Below are positions 11,530 to 22,745 of a stretch of DNA of 64,000 nucleotides, piece by piece (the stretch's first letter is position 1; each line of letters begins with the position of its first letter). The DNA lies in contig JAJKFL010000004.1 of the NCBI GenBank assembly GCA_021186555.1, positions 22,720,406-22,784,405 of the forward strand, written 5' to 3'. Position numbers and translations under genes: made by a program. Source of the DNA: Reticulitermes speratus (taxonomy: Eukaryota; Arthropoda; Insecta; Blattodea; Rhinotermitidae). The notes under the pieces are model-generated. The model did not search any database and had not been told where the DNA came from. It saw only the letters and a list, made by a program, of their open reading frames with translations.

Positions 11530-12135
11530 GTGGAAGAGAGGTCCACTCGCCTGTTTTTAGGCGCGTTCGCAAAATTGCGAAAAACGACTATTATCTTCGG
11601 CATGTCTGTCTGTCTGTCTCTCTGTTTGTCTGTCTGTCCGTCTGTCGGTCCGCATGGGACAACTCTGCTCCCACTGGAGGAATTTTCGTGAAGTTTGATA
11701 TTTGAGGATTTCTCGAAAATCTGACAAGAAAATTCAAGTTAGATTTAAACCTGGCAATAATAACGGGTACTTTACATGAAGACCTATGTGCATTTATGAA
11801 AATATTTCGCTGAGTTCTTCTTAAAATGAGAAATGTTTCAGACAAACGTTGTAGAGAAAATCAACACACACATTCTGTGTTCAGTAATTCCCCCCAACCC
11901 AAATCATGCTATTTATGAGATAATGTGGAAAAATATGGTAGAAGCAGACAGGCCACAGATGACAATATAACGCTGCACGAAAATAATGCCCTTTGCCTGC
12001 GGGATAACTAAGGCAAGAATACAGACACACACTCAGAATATATAATAATTATTGCTGTTCCGTGGCAACAATGGATAAGCGAACGCCTCTCAATATTACG
12101 TCATACGTACAGTGCCTCTCTTGTTTACAATTATT
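11530..12135 (-). mobile_element. Dispersed repeat E (about 600 bp), minus copy
   Basis: It aligns end to end, in reverse, with 61975-62540 and partly with 53155-53560. Shared blocks include the CTGTCTGT/GACAGACA run, the segment reading ATGAAAATCCGTCC on the other strand, ATTTTCTCTACAAC, and the outer block reading ACGTATAACGTAACATT on the other strand. No ORF, inverted ends or tRNA head are visible, so its class is unknown; it could be a SINE or the 3' region of a LINE. Confidence 0.75.
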
Positions 12136-12316
12136 TTGAGTTTCCAAGGTGACTCATTATTCAGGGTGGAAATAGGGTAGTGCAGAAAGTGGAAGTGTCT
12201 TTCTGGTGGGCTATAAAATCGAACATGATTATAGTGTTATATTTTGGAGACAGTTTTGAGGTACTAATTTTAAAGTAAGCCCAAGAATTCTGCATCCTGA
12301 AGCAACGTCCTGCCGT

Positions 12317-12393
12317 TGTGAGTAACATTATCGAATTGAGTAACTTTAATCGAATTGAGTAACATTAATCGAATTGAGTAACATTAACCGAAT
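12317..12393. repeat. 19-bp minisatellite, about 4 copies
   Basis: CGAATTGAGTAACATTAAT repeated with small changes. Confidence 0.9.
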
Positions 12394-12597
12394 CTGTTTG
12401 AACACAAAACTTGTCCTTAACCCTTTGAAGACCAAAGAAACCAACGTGAAATTATTTTTCTGTTACTAGCCCCTGACATTCTAAAGAACCTTGCCTCTTT
12501 GACGGTTCCCAGGCTCCGACCGCTTGCCCTACTCATAAGCTTATAATTACCGTGAAGTTGAATATGGAACTTTGATGGAGTGACACGTACATGGTAA

Positions 12598-12735
12598 ACC
12601 CGAAGTACTCGGACAGAAACCTCTCTCAGCACCACTTGGCCCACTACAAATCTCACGTGGACTGACCCGAGATAGAACTTAAGCCTCCGCGGTGAGAGAC
12701 CGCTGACTAATCATCTGAGCTATACACGAACTTTC
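12598..12735 (-). mobile_element. SINE family B, head half, minus copy
   Basis: AACCCGAAGTACTCGGACAG, CCCACTACAAATCTCACGTG, CCTCCGCGGTGAGAGACCGC and ATCATCTGAGC are the reversed family B head and body. The 3' part is absent. Confidence 0.7.
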
Positions 12736-13435
12736 AAGACTAAAGTGAGCTTTCATTGTAGGCTATGTGTGAAGACTTACTTCGTAGTCACTGAGAAAGA
12801 AAGAGCAGTCGAAAAATACTGTTTGGTTAAATAATGGTTGTTGATTGTAGTAATCGTGCGGTACACATAAATACATTCTGTGGGGAAAAGTGAATGAATT
12901 CTTAGTATTTAATCCTAGGCTTTAAAAGATTAAGATCAGTAACGTTGTCTTCCAATCTTCAAATCTCCTTTCTCCCTTTTAATTCTGAAATGTAATTTCT
13001 TATTTTCTTCAGGCCATGTCCTTGACTGATTTCAGTAAAACCGTGCAGAAGAGCAGAACTCACGAAGTATATCGTAACGTTATTTCTTCCAGTGATTGTG
13101 TTTATTGCATACTTAACTTTTTTCTTAGAAATCGGAAATCTACATTTGGATTTGTGAATCTGCTTTGGGAATAAAAATTGTCATACGTATTGTAAGCGGC
13201 AGTTTGTTGTCCTCCGCATGCTTCAATATCCTTCGTAATTCTAACAGTCAAATCATGAAGAGTTGCTATTGAAAATAAAAAGACTTTGGATGTCTAGGTG
13301 AAATAATATTATTAAAATTTGTATTATGAAAGAATAATATTGTTCTGTTATTTATACTGAGTTGATGTACTGGTAAACATTTTTGTGATGACTATAACAT
13401 GTCAAGGTTTCATAAATTCAGATAATTTGTTTTAT
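12736..13435. other. Unannotated AT-rich DNA
   Basis: Nothing recognised. Confidence 0.4.
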
Positions 13436-13519
13436 GTATATATATGTGTGTTTGTGTATGTATGTATATATGTACGTATGTATTATATATATATGTGTGT
13501 GTGGTGTGTGTGTGTGTGT
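13436..13519. repeat. Compound TA/TG microsatellite
   Basis: Alternating TATA, TGTG and GTATGTA runs. Confidence 0.95.
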
Positions 13520-13892
13520 TCGACCCATTACTTAACGACTGCTGTTGCAGTAGCAAAATATTTGAGGGAGATCCTCACGTGTATTGATGTTCGTGTCGTG
13601 CATACACATACATCCCTGATGTGTATGCCACCCAACTGACGGGTCAGTCGTCCGTTTTGGTACCTCTGAGATGGCGACAAGAAAGGCACAAAATCTTAAA
13701 TAAAAAAGTGAAGCAACTATGCGTGTTTCTAAAACTTGCAGTCTTGAAACATTAATAATTAGAAACGTCTCCAATTTTGAACTGAATAATTATAGAATTC
13801 CTTTCACCTCACGTGTAGCAGTCCGAGACGAAGCGAAACAGGCTTCTAGAAACGATAACATGAATTCATTATACGACCTCGTTATAAAACAG

Positions 13893-14132
13893 GAGGGCTG
13901 TGCCATGCATCAGGCGGTTAGTGGCCGGTCTGTCAACGCGGAGGCGCGCTTTCGATCTCAGGCCAGTCCATGTGGGATTTGTGGTAGACAAAGTGGCATT
14001 ACGACAGTATTTTCTCCAATTACGTCGGATTTCTCCTGTCAGTACCATTCAACCAACCCTCCATTGAATTCATTCATCACCGACGCTATATAATCTTGTC
14101 AATTGACAGCATCGTTAAATAAAACACTAAAA
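13893..14132 (+). mobile_element. SINE family B (B2-type 3' end)
   Basis: It starts GAGGGCTGTGCCATGCATCA. A-box-like CAGGCGGTTAGTGGCC and B-box TTTCGATCTCAGGCC follow, then TGTGGGATTTGTGGTAGACA. The 3' end GACAGCATCGTTAAATAAAAC matches the copy at 585-825, not the more common B end. Confidence 0.8.
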
Positions 14133-15023
14133 TAAATTAAAAGTAAATGAAAATTTATAATTGGAATACGCTCCTTTAAGGCCGTGACCTTGTAAATTCT
14201 AATTACGACGCATAGTAAATAATCTCGATTATTTTTTCAAGATCCTAGTGACTACAATTTGCTTGCACCTGTATGCGGGTATAAAGTTAATATGTTGAAG
14301 TTTTTTACCCACAAGCAATAGTGATCATCCTTTTGTAAACAAAAGCTTTGATGAAACACCCTTGGAGTTTTAGGACTAATTAGCTTTTGGACTTTGTCCG
14401 TGGTCTTTATGTTCCAGAAATATAAAAATACGAGAAACTAAATAAACTGTTCCATAAGCTAAATCTGCGACTTTCCTCTGTACCTCTCACTTTAAGACTG
14501 GCAGTATTTCGAGGAGAACGCAAGAAACTGTGAATTTCAATAGCCTGTAATACTAGGTATATCCCAGCCGCTGATAGCTGTCCTAGACACAGGCATCTTT
14601 TGAAGTCTTCCACTGCATTCACTCAGCACGAGGACGTCACATATAAGAACAATTTAAAAGAGATATTTAACTTCAGACCTCGAAGTTATTTAAGTAGCTC
14701 CAAATTAATAACCCAAATGCTACGTCTAGTATAAAACGGAGTCCTTTACAGTAATGTTGTAAAGATAAGTTGGGACTAATTAGAAAATTTCCTTTGTAGC
14801 CAACTGACAAGAGTTTTAGCCTGTTCAGTGTCAAATAGAATTGTGCGTGATTTATTTTTCTACTGTATTTAAAGTCACCTAACGGAACTAAAGCTGTGCA
14901 AACGAAGGAGTTCGCTATTTATAATTGCGTTGAAACCTTCAACAGTGGATGAACGGTACAGTAGCAGTTGCGTATGTGGCCCTACACCTCGGTTTGAAAC
15001 GAAAGATTTGGAATTTTACGGAG
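14133..15023. other. Unannotated AT-rich DNA
   Basis: Nothing recognised. Confidence 0.4.
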
Positions 15024-15300
15024 CAGGAATAACGTGGTTGGCGTAGTGACTAGGCTTGGGACTGGATGATCCGGGGTTAGGTGTCCAGCAGGGACAAGAG
15101 ATTTTACTCTTTTCCAAAAAGCAATATGTTCAGACCAGCTCTGCAACCCAATGTTGTGTATATGTTCTCTGTCCCAGGAAGTAAAACTGTTGGGGCGTTA
15201 AGTTGACAATTCACCTTCATCTAGTGCCGAAGTTACGAAAGAATGGATTTAGACCTCAATTTTCCCCCTATGCCTTCGTGGTGTGGACAGGGAGATCTTT
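15024..15300 (+). mobile_element. SINE family A, diverged copy
   Basis: GTAGTGACTAGGCTTGGGAC (head), a decayed B box, CTCTTTTCCAAAAAGC, AGACCAGCTCTG, GTTGACAATTCACCTTCATC and TAGTGCCGAAGTTA follow the family A order. Confidence 0.6.
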
Positions 15301-16076
15301 AGTTTCATAACCACAGTTTCTACATGAGACATGAAAATTATTAGACAGCTGACTTGAATAAAATCATTCAGTATCACTGTGGTATCTTTGCCAGGCTATT
15401 ATAGAGGTATAGACCTAAATTTAAATCTTAGCCTAAATCGCATTCCTTTATTTTAATATCTCTCTCTCTCTCTTTCTCACTACTTCGGTGCTAAAGAATT
15501 TCTGCAGTCGATTGATATTCATTAAACGATTTACAAATAATCAGTTTTGGTAGTGGAGGAACTGTTTGGTAGATACTGCGTCTCTGAGAGTCCTTCATCA
15601 GAAAAGTGTTGTTCTCGCCTTGTCTTCAGAATATTGCTTAGATATGGGCCTATGTGAACATAGAAAGAGGAGGACTACAAAAACATGTGTTATTTTAATT
15701 TTACATTATAGACTTGATTGTTTTTATAGTTGTTACATTTGATATTTTGTCGTAATGTTATCAGTTTGATTGAAAGCGATATTTCTTCTTTAACTCCCTG
15801 CGGTCTCGGTCTTGGCAACGTGGACTGATTGGCCGGAAACAGCCACTGTGTCAGTTCATCTTGGGCCTTTCATGCTGGTGACAGAGAAGTCTCAGACGTC
15901 AACCGTGTCAAAGTCTTGATTCCTTTTCTTATACTTGTTATGTGTTGGGAAACTACTCTATTATTGATTCATGGACTACGTAAGAAATTTTGTTGGAAGA
16001 GTAAATTTGTAGCCTCAGATTTGTTGAGTTTATGTGTTAAAACTTGAATCAATTTACTGACAATTATACACACAAT
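15301..16076. other. Unannotated DNA
   Basis: A short (CT)n run near 15463; otherwise nothing recognised. Confidence 0.4.
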
Positions 16077-16131
16077 AATTTATTCCAACTGTTGCACTAG
16101 TATATCTCTATATAAAAGTTATTTCAACATG

Positions 16132-16160
16132 TTTCGGCTGATACGCGTAGCCATCATCAG
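16132..16160 (-). ncRNA. Hammerhead ribozyme-like core, decayed
   Basis: Minus strand: CTGATGA, stem II GGCT...AGCC, GAAA. Possible stem III ACA/TGT has no loop. Stem I pairing is weak (C-G and one U-A). Probably inactive. Confidence 0.5.
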
Positions 16161-16475
16161 GCATTACACGTAAGGGTCATGCTTAGTTAAGAATATATAA
16201 CATTGTGCAAGGTAAGGGTAAGATGTACATTTCAGAGTAAACTACAATATATCCATATGCAGTGGGCAATAGCGTATAAAATATATAATAAAATATACGG
16301 AACTCAATTAATAAAAATTGTGTCCAAGCATCTTTTCCAAACAAGTAGAAAGTTCTGTACACATTGCAGTTGCGTACACATCGGGCAATCACTGTGCACT
16401 CTGGAATGTACATCTTACCCTTACTTTGGACAATGTTATATATTCCTAACTAAACGTGAACCTTGTATCTACTCC

Positions 16476-16504
16476 CTGATGATGGCTACGTGTATCAGCC
16501 GAAA
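16476..16504 (+). ncRNA. Hammerhead ribozyme-like core, decayed
   Basis: Plus strand: CTGATGA, stem II GGCT...AGCC, GAAA, then CGTC. Homologous to the opposite arm. No convincing stem III or stem I. Confidence 0.5.
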
Positions 16505-16836
16505 CGTCTTTGAATAACATTCACATAGATATGTACCAGAGCAATATGTTGGAATAAATTCTTTTCTGTGTGTCGCCAGTTGCACGGAAGATGTATAATA
16601 TCAAGTTGCTGACTATTTTCTATTTGTGTACAAGGCCCATTCAAAATGCAAAGTAAATTCCGATACAGACCTCAGTCGAGGCTGTCTGAAGATTGACACC
16701 ATCTGTCAGACACTGGTATATTTTATAGGCAAAAGCATGTGCGTATCGTGGCTCTCAGACAATCATGATTTTACAATTACATATGATTGTATTTTCTTAG
16801 GTGAAAGGTTTTAATATCGTGAATTATAATATCATC

Positions 16837-17120
16837 GTGGGCCGGGATAGCTCAGTCGGTATAGCGACTCACTACGTGCTGGACGGTCCGGGGATCTAAT
16901 CCCGGTGGGCGCGAGATTTTCTGCGCCCCTCCAGAACGGCAATGGGGTCCACCCAACCGCCTGTACAATGGGTACCAGGTCTCTATCCCGGTGATAAAGC
17001 GGCCGGGGCGTGGCTTTGACTACCCACCCTAATCTGGCACCAGGTTAAAGAAAGAGTAGAGCTATACCTCTAATCCCTTATGGGCCTTCATGACCTGTTC
17101 AAGGGCGAACTTCACCTTTT
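16837..17120 (+). mobile_element. SINE family A, near full length
   Basis: The head GTGGGCCGGGATAGCTCAG is a clear A box (TAGCTCAGTCGGTATAGCG). The B box is GGGATCTAATCCCGG. The body ACAATGGGTACCAGGTCTC, AGCGGCCGGGGCGTGG and AGAGCTATACCTCTAATCCC ends near GAACTTCACCTTTT. It is 284 bp, like the 286-bp copy at 40.7 kb. No clear target duplication was found. Confidence 0.9.
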
Positions 17121-19555
17121 ACTTTCTTTACCTGTAACTGTTATAATGTCACCCTCTTAATGTTACCCTCTGCCATGAAAAGAGGCTTCTCTTGACTTCA
17201 GTTAATTCTTAAGTTTATGCTTTTTGTTGTCCGTTATGAATAATTTTAAAAGAAACGTATTTTATTTGGCCAAATATCAGAAACTTGGCAGGCTATGGAG
17301 ATAAAAATTTGGAGTGTTTATTTTTCTGTTAACAATTATGAGAATCGGTAATTTATATATGTAACTATATGTAACTGAACATGGATATCGAGATATTAAG
17401 CTGATGACAGCGAACAGAGGAACAAGGAGGCATGTTGGATAACACTGTACAGATGGACGAAGGGTGGCAGTAAATGTTAGGGGATGGGACTGTGCATAAG
17501 CTGACATATTGAAAGGCTGAAGCTGTATGGGGTGCGAAATAAAAAAATGTTTAAAGAGAATAAAAAAGAGAAAGAATAAAAATCTTGTCAGTCCCGGAAT
17601 CTGTCTCATTAAAGTAACAAGGGGCCAGTAACGGTATGGGGACACGTGACATAAGCTTACAAGTCTGACTCCCCCATGTGTATGCGTTGCTTGAATAGAA
17701 ACACACGGCAGTGGAATCCAGCAACACAAAAAAATACCACGCATACCTCTAGACAAGCCAGTAGACAGACATCTACATGTACAAGACAAGTCTGACGTTC
17801 TTCTTTATCCCCATCTGTAAAACTGCAGTTTCGTCATGTCCAAGCCCGATTCTCTACGCTCCTCACATATTTCTTCATGTGTGAATGTAATCTTGACTGG
17901 TGGAAAAACTAGGACCGAATCCTACACAGATAATATTTAAATAGGTCTTGTGTTTTGTTCTTTTTAAAGCGGAACATTCCCTTACATTTTTCAGATAATC
18001 CTTGGTTCGACTTCTTTAAGTTCTTGGAATTGCTGTTTGCAGCGCTGTTCATGAAAATAAGACAATCAGCAGTCGGCAAGCTAGAGAGATATTCACCTGC
18101 CTCAACTGAAAGTTAATGTTGCCGTTTTATCTGAACTCGGTGACAAACTTCATTAGTGATTTATAAGTGAAGGACTGAAGAAAACCACAGAGAAATCAGT
18201 AGACTACAGCTGACCTTCGCCGAAATTAGAATCAAAATATTCTTCAGTGCAAATCGGATTAGACAGTATGGATCTGCGTCCACTTTCATTATAATCACCA
18301 TTATCATTATTATCACCGTCATCGTCGTAGGCTTCATATATTTTCTCTGTCTGATACCTGGTGGCCTACTACCACGGTACGCTGGCCTCTCTTGCAGTGC
18401 TTGTGTACCCATCCATTCTGATGGTTTGCGAATTATTTCGCACATTTTCGCTTGCATTCAACAAAACCAAAACTTTTGAGAATGTAGAAATGGCCAAATC
18501 ACTACCTTCAGTACTTTGGTCCTTTCTGCCGGTCGTCATTACACGACTGTCCTATCACTGGGGGGGGGAGCGAAATTGAAATCCGCCCACGGAGTCTGTC
18601 GTTTAAAGTATGGATTCTTACCGTGTTCAAAGCCAGGTGTGCAGATAGTAATGTGGTCATAGACCAGACACGAAATCGCGAATCTCATAAATGCATACGC
18701 TGTCGCATTCATTGCATTAAACCCAAAATTTAAATTCAGGACTCCTGAACACTGCGGCATATTTTAGGTGACCATGTCTATTAAGTTTTGTGTAAGAGGT
18801 TGCATATACTGCAGTTAGCTTCTTAAGGTAGCGTACCTCTTTTTTATGTTCATAGACCTATTTTAATTGCTGTTGATGGAAACCAGATGTGCATTATTAT
18901 GAGAGAAGACACGTTCGTCCATAATATTACGTAATTTCTTTCTCGACTTATCACACCAAAATTGCGAGTGTAATTACGAATAGACTGGAAATATCTGTGG
19001 TAGAAAATAAGATTTAATAGATCTGTTGTGTTACGGTGAACTGTGAATAGTTGATTTTTATCATCGTAGTAATTAAAAATAATGAATACTTTCTTATTTG
19101 ATGGAAGGAACATCATTATAACTTAGGTCTAATATGAGTTCACACAGACCAGCTCTTCAAAGATATGCCGTTTACAGTTAATCGTGTTTAGCATCACAAG
19201 GTATAAAATGTTTCGCATACTTCTTTCTTGTCTAAAGACATAAACGCAAGAATTAACCCAAAAAATTTCGTCTTAAAATTAAAACAGGACTTTATGACAT
19301 ACACGAAAATATGTTGGTAGTTATGGTTACATAATATAGTAGAAAATTCGCTATTAATATCAGAACATTGCCTGTTTTTACAGCGTAAAAGTTGAAAATA
19401 ATTCTGAGCTATATAAAAACAAAAGAAAAGATTTCACACAGGGATATTTCTGCTTTTCAGTGCCACTTCGTTATGGCATTTTCTAATACTGAACAAGATA
19501 TATGTTGTCATAATTTTTTTGCGATTTTTTAAAAGTACTACGTTACATGGCAAGG
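17121..19555. other. Unannotated DNA
   Basis: About 2.4 kb. It contains a 170-codon open frame on the minus strand (17277-17789) without recognisable domains, and a G9 run near 18562. I do not call a gene. Confidence 0.4.
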
Positions 19556-19569
19556 CCTTGAGAACAGTT

Positions 19570-19824
19570 TTTTTTTGGAGGGCCCCGCAGCAGATGCTAC
19601 GGACGCACCGCAGCCTTGAGGCTTATTATGCAACCCTGTGATGAAGATCAGGTTTCTTTTTCGTTTACCGTTAATGGAGCACCGGTGGAATGAAATTGAC
19701 AGGGGAAAAACCTGTCCCAGTGCCACTTTGTCCACCACAAATCCCACATGGACAGACTCCGGGACCGAACCCGGGCCTCCGTGGTGAGAGGCCAGCGACT
19801 AACGACCTGAACCATGGTACGGTC
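19570..19824 (-). mobile_element. SINE family B, minus copy with imperfect target duplication
   Basis: In plus orientation it starts with a T tract (the reversed A tail), then GGGCCCCGCAGCAGATGC, GCCTTGAGGCTTATT, CCACCACAAATCCCACATGG and a reversed B box (GGGACCGAACCCGGGCC). Flanks CCTTGAGAACAGTT (19556-19569) and CCTTGAGCACGGTT (19825-19838) match at 12 of 14. Confidence 0.85.
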
Positions 19825-19838
19825 CCTTGAGCACGGTT

Positions 19839-21385
19839 ACTACCACGTGAGTTTTATGCTCGTATTCAGGTGGTTTAAGGATATTAGGCTCTCCAAATAA
19901 CCACACGAACTTTGTGCTTGAAAGGGTAATCGGTCTACTTTAAACAGCAGAGACCTGGCGCAGATACGAATTTTGTGGTAATGCTTAAAGAGACCGGTAG
20001 TAGAGGTGAAACTATTTGTAACCGTGACAGAAGACGAGGCAGTTTGAGTGACGTGCACACAGCAGAATGTTCCGGCACCTTGCACCGTAACGACCCAGAT
20101 GTTCTCCTGCCACGGAAATAGCTCTGCCCACTGACACAGAACAAACTGCACGACCTACAGTCAGTGTTTGACTGCTTAACAGCTCTGACTGTGTCGGACA
20201 GGAGAATATACTAACACGTCCATTGGTTGTCATTTGAAGTTCAGTTTACTTCTTTGTTCTGAACATTCGTGCAGTGAAAGACAAATGGATAGGCATAATT
20301 CAACGGAATTGCGTTACGAGTATCGGTCAGAAAATAAATTCAGATGGTGTACAATTTTGTAGCTAATGAATCTACACTCATTTGATTATATCACTGGAAT
20401 CAGTCACCAACGCTGAAGCAAAATCTTGGCGGCCACAAATTTAAAGATCATCGCAAAGTGAAAACAGTTGTGATAGGATAAATGATAACTTCTGTCAGCA
20501 GGTAATAAGACAGCTGTTCCCATGATATTATACACGCCTCAGTTATAGCGGGGACTACGTGGAAAAGTAGTGGGGCAACAACGCATTTAAATCTAAATTG
20601 GTCTTATTAGAGGTGAATTTATAGAACCCAAAATTTGTGTATTATGCACTTATTTTGTGACAGAATTTCTTAAAGAAGGCGTAGGTGCACATGAGATATC
20701 TGCATTTTGATAATTTTTCATTCCTTTGGTAATTTTATTGTTGAAGACCATGTGTGAATATAAGCAGGCTTGCATCCTAGTAGGCCCATAGGACTCGGAC
20801 GATCTCGTCTTACAAGTGGCGAACCCAACTGTAGATGTGTTTATAACGACTACATTTTCGGTCATCACACCCGACTATTCTACGTCATATTTGAATATTA
20901 GGCCTACGCCTCTTAGTCTGTTTATCGATGGTCAAGTGCCCGCTCACCAAAATTGTCTGTGCAATTATTGCGTTTCTTTCACTCAAACTACACGTTCAGC
21001 CAATCCAGATATCCTAGATATCGAACCTTTACAACTAAAATATAAATAGCCATTGTATTTAATATCTTTCTAGGTGTTTTACATTTTACAATCTTCTTAG
21101 ATGAAGAAACTTTACAGAAGTCCGTAGAGTGATGGCAGTTTACAATTTTAGTGTTTCGTATTGAGCGAGCGAGAGTGCTTCAGAACAAGGTGTTTTATTA
21201 GAATGTTTTGACAAAGGGGTGGAAGTAACAGGAGGCTGGAAAAAATGTGTCATGAGGGAAGTTATAAGGCATAGACCCACGCTTTGCCAGGTAGGCCTGT
21301 GATAGAATGGGCAAGTCGAGTAAATGAGATGAAATACGAGTAAATGCTGTAGAAATGAGAAATTAGTACAAAATGTTATAACACT
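19839..21385. other. Unannotated DNA
   Basis: Only short overlapping chance ORFs; nothing recognised. Confidence 0.4.
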
Positions 21386-21500
21386 TGAAGGAAAGTAACC
21401 ATTTGGAAAACCTAGGAGTAAGTGGGAGAATAGTATTAAAATGGGTTTAAAAGTAATATGATACGAGGGCTTGGACTGCCTTCGCCTAGCTGAGCATATG
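21386..21500 (+). pseudogene. Non-LTR RT C-terminal remnant (type M)
   Basis: The frame reads PFGKPRSKWENSIKMGLK, then YEGLDCLR, between stops. It matches the type M tail (RRRW-NIKM, DW-DLA) seen at 4.4, 47.7, 50.5 and 58.4 kb. Confidence 0.6.
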
Positions 21501-21536
21501 AGCCACTCCGAAGCAGACAAATCTTATGTATAGTCA

Positions 21537-21803
21537 TCATAGACACCCCATAGCCTGTCTTGCGACACGTCCATGGACGATTCCAAAGCGAGTGCTCCAC
21601 AAAGTGCGATCTAGTGCTTCCTCTTTCATTTTCCAGTATCTTCTCGTTTCCGTAAAGAAATCCAGTAGCTGTTTACGTCTTCTTCCTTGTCTTCCGGTCC
21701 CTTCTATCTTTCCTTCAGTAGCATGTTTTAGACGGCAGTTCCTACGCAAGATGTGACCAATCAAGTTAACCTTCCTTCGTTTTATACATGTATAGTAGGA
21801 CAC
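21537..21803 (-). pseudogene. Non-LTR RT C-terminal remnant (type L)
   Basis: The 88-residue open frame includes RRKVNLIGHILRRNC, then GRRRKQLLDF and KEEALDRTLW. The same blocks occur at 30.5 and 43.3 kb. In arthropod genomes this follows the reverse transcriptase domain of LINE polyproteins; the catalytic YxDD region is absent. It has no internal stop, which makes it the best preserved of the three. It overlaps no other element. Confidence 0.7.
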
Positions 21804-21834
21804 ATATATATATAATATATATATATATTTCAGG
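21804..21834. repeat. (AT)n microsatellite
   Basis: AT dinucleotide run directly behind the type L fragment. Confidence 0.85.
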
Positions 21835-22250
21835 AATCAGTATGTGGTGTTTAAATTTGGCATCAATGTAATTTCTGCGTCAGGTGTTTGACTAGGCATA
21901 TGGGCTATCTTACGTGAAATCTACTAGACATCAAACGGTAGAGCATGTAGATAGAATGGGCATTGGACCAACACAAGTGCATACACAATTATGCTGGAAA
22001 ACTTGTCGTAAACAGACAGGAGCGAGAGAGAGGGACGTAAATGTAGAAAGAAAGGAATTCATAAGAATGTCGTCAAGAATAGTATTAACTGTTTACTTTA
22101 AAGCGATTACTGTGTGTACTGCCGTGTTAACACGAAAGCTATGCATTTTGAATGCAGACAGAATGTAGGCCTATAGACCTACATTTGATACGATTCTCAC
22201 AAGCGTCAAAGAATGAAGTATTGTGGGACATAGCGCCGTATTGATAGGAT

Positions 22251-22288
22251 AATAGTTACTATTTATCAGTCTATAAATAGTAACTATT
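22251..22288. repeat. 15-bp perfect palindrome
   Basis: AATAGTTACTATTTA (22251-22265) and its reverse complement (22274-22288) flank an 8-nt loop. The right arm contains the target duplicated by the next insertion. Confidence 0.9.
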
Positions 22289-22624
22289 GACCTCCAAGTG
22301 GTGGCTCAGAGTGTAGCTGAGAGAGAAGGACGAAAGGCGAGTTTCCGGCGAATTAAAACGGGAACAATGAGCTAAGGGAAGCAAAACCCTGACAGAAAAC
22401 CAAGGTGGAGGGTGGCCTCTGTAGGTGGGTAAAACCAGCCTCCCTAGGGGAAGGAACCCTGAATACAAACCCGGTCCTCCAGCGTGGGGGTTCAGCATAG
22501 AGCCAACAACTCTATCTCGGAAAAAACATGTGTTACTAAACCTCATGATGAGCCTCGGATGGAGGCGAATTGTCGAGGAAGCTAAGGCCCACCGCGGGCT
22601 GTGATGCTAAGGAAGAAGAAGAAG
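22289..22624 (+). mobile_element. 336-bp retro-insertion with 14-bp target duplication
   Basis: It is flanked by AAATAGTAACTATT at 22275-22288 and 22625-22638. The insert starts GACCTCCAAGTGGTGG and ends in GAA repeats (GGAAGAAGAAGAAG). A simple 3' tail plus a 14-bp duplication is the signature of LINE-type target-primed insertion. Inside, CCTCCAGCGTGGGGGTTCAG and GAGCCAACAACTCTATC read on the minus strand look tRNA-like, but no A/B box pair is clear. It could be a SINE or a 5'-truncated LINE; no second copy was seen in the window. Confidence 0.8.
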
Positions 22625-22679
22625 AAATAGTAACTATTCAGCAGTAAACACAGTGTTGTAACCGTTTAGCAACCAACGC

Positions 22680-22745
22680 GGTGTCATATCCCAGAAGACT
22701 TGAATCTTCATCAACACCGCTGTGACAACTTGAAATTTCGCATAA
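22680..22745 (+). repeat. Short Penelope-type repeat fragment
   Basis: TCCCAGAAGACTTGAATC and TCATCAACACCGCTGTGAC match the end of the repeats at 51.8 and 55.7 kb (reversed). Confidence 0.5.

Larger units (their letters stand above)
16077..16560. mobile_element. 484-bp inverted-repeat element with hammerhead-like cores
   Basis: The arms, 16077-16238 and 16399-16560, are diverged reverse complements. Both start AATTTATTCCAAC reading inward. Each arm carries CTGATGA, a GGCU/AGCC stem and GAAAC, reading outward. This arrangement fits the inverted pseudo-LTRs described for Penelope-like retroelements. No reverse transcriptase or GIY-YIG frame is present. The centre (16239-16398) is AT-rich. Confidence 0.65.

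Noticed and set aside
12417-12530. Homology between 12417-12530 and 23336-23480 (TTAACCCTTT-AAGAC and GGTTCCCAGGC)
   Set aside because: Two short matching words with unalignable DNA between; too weak to call a repeat family.
17277-17789. 170-codon minus-strand open frame
   Set aside because: Hydrophobic patches come from an A/T-rich run; no recognised family, no conserved motif, no neighbouring exon.
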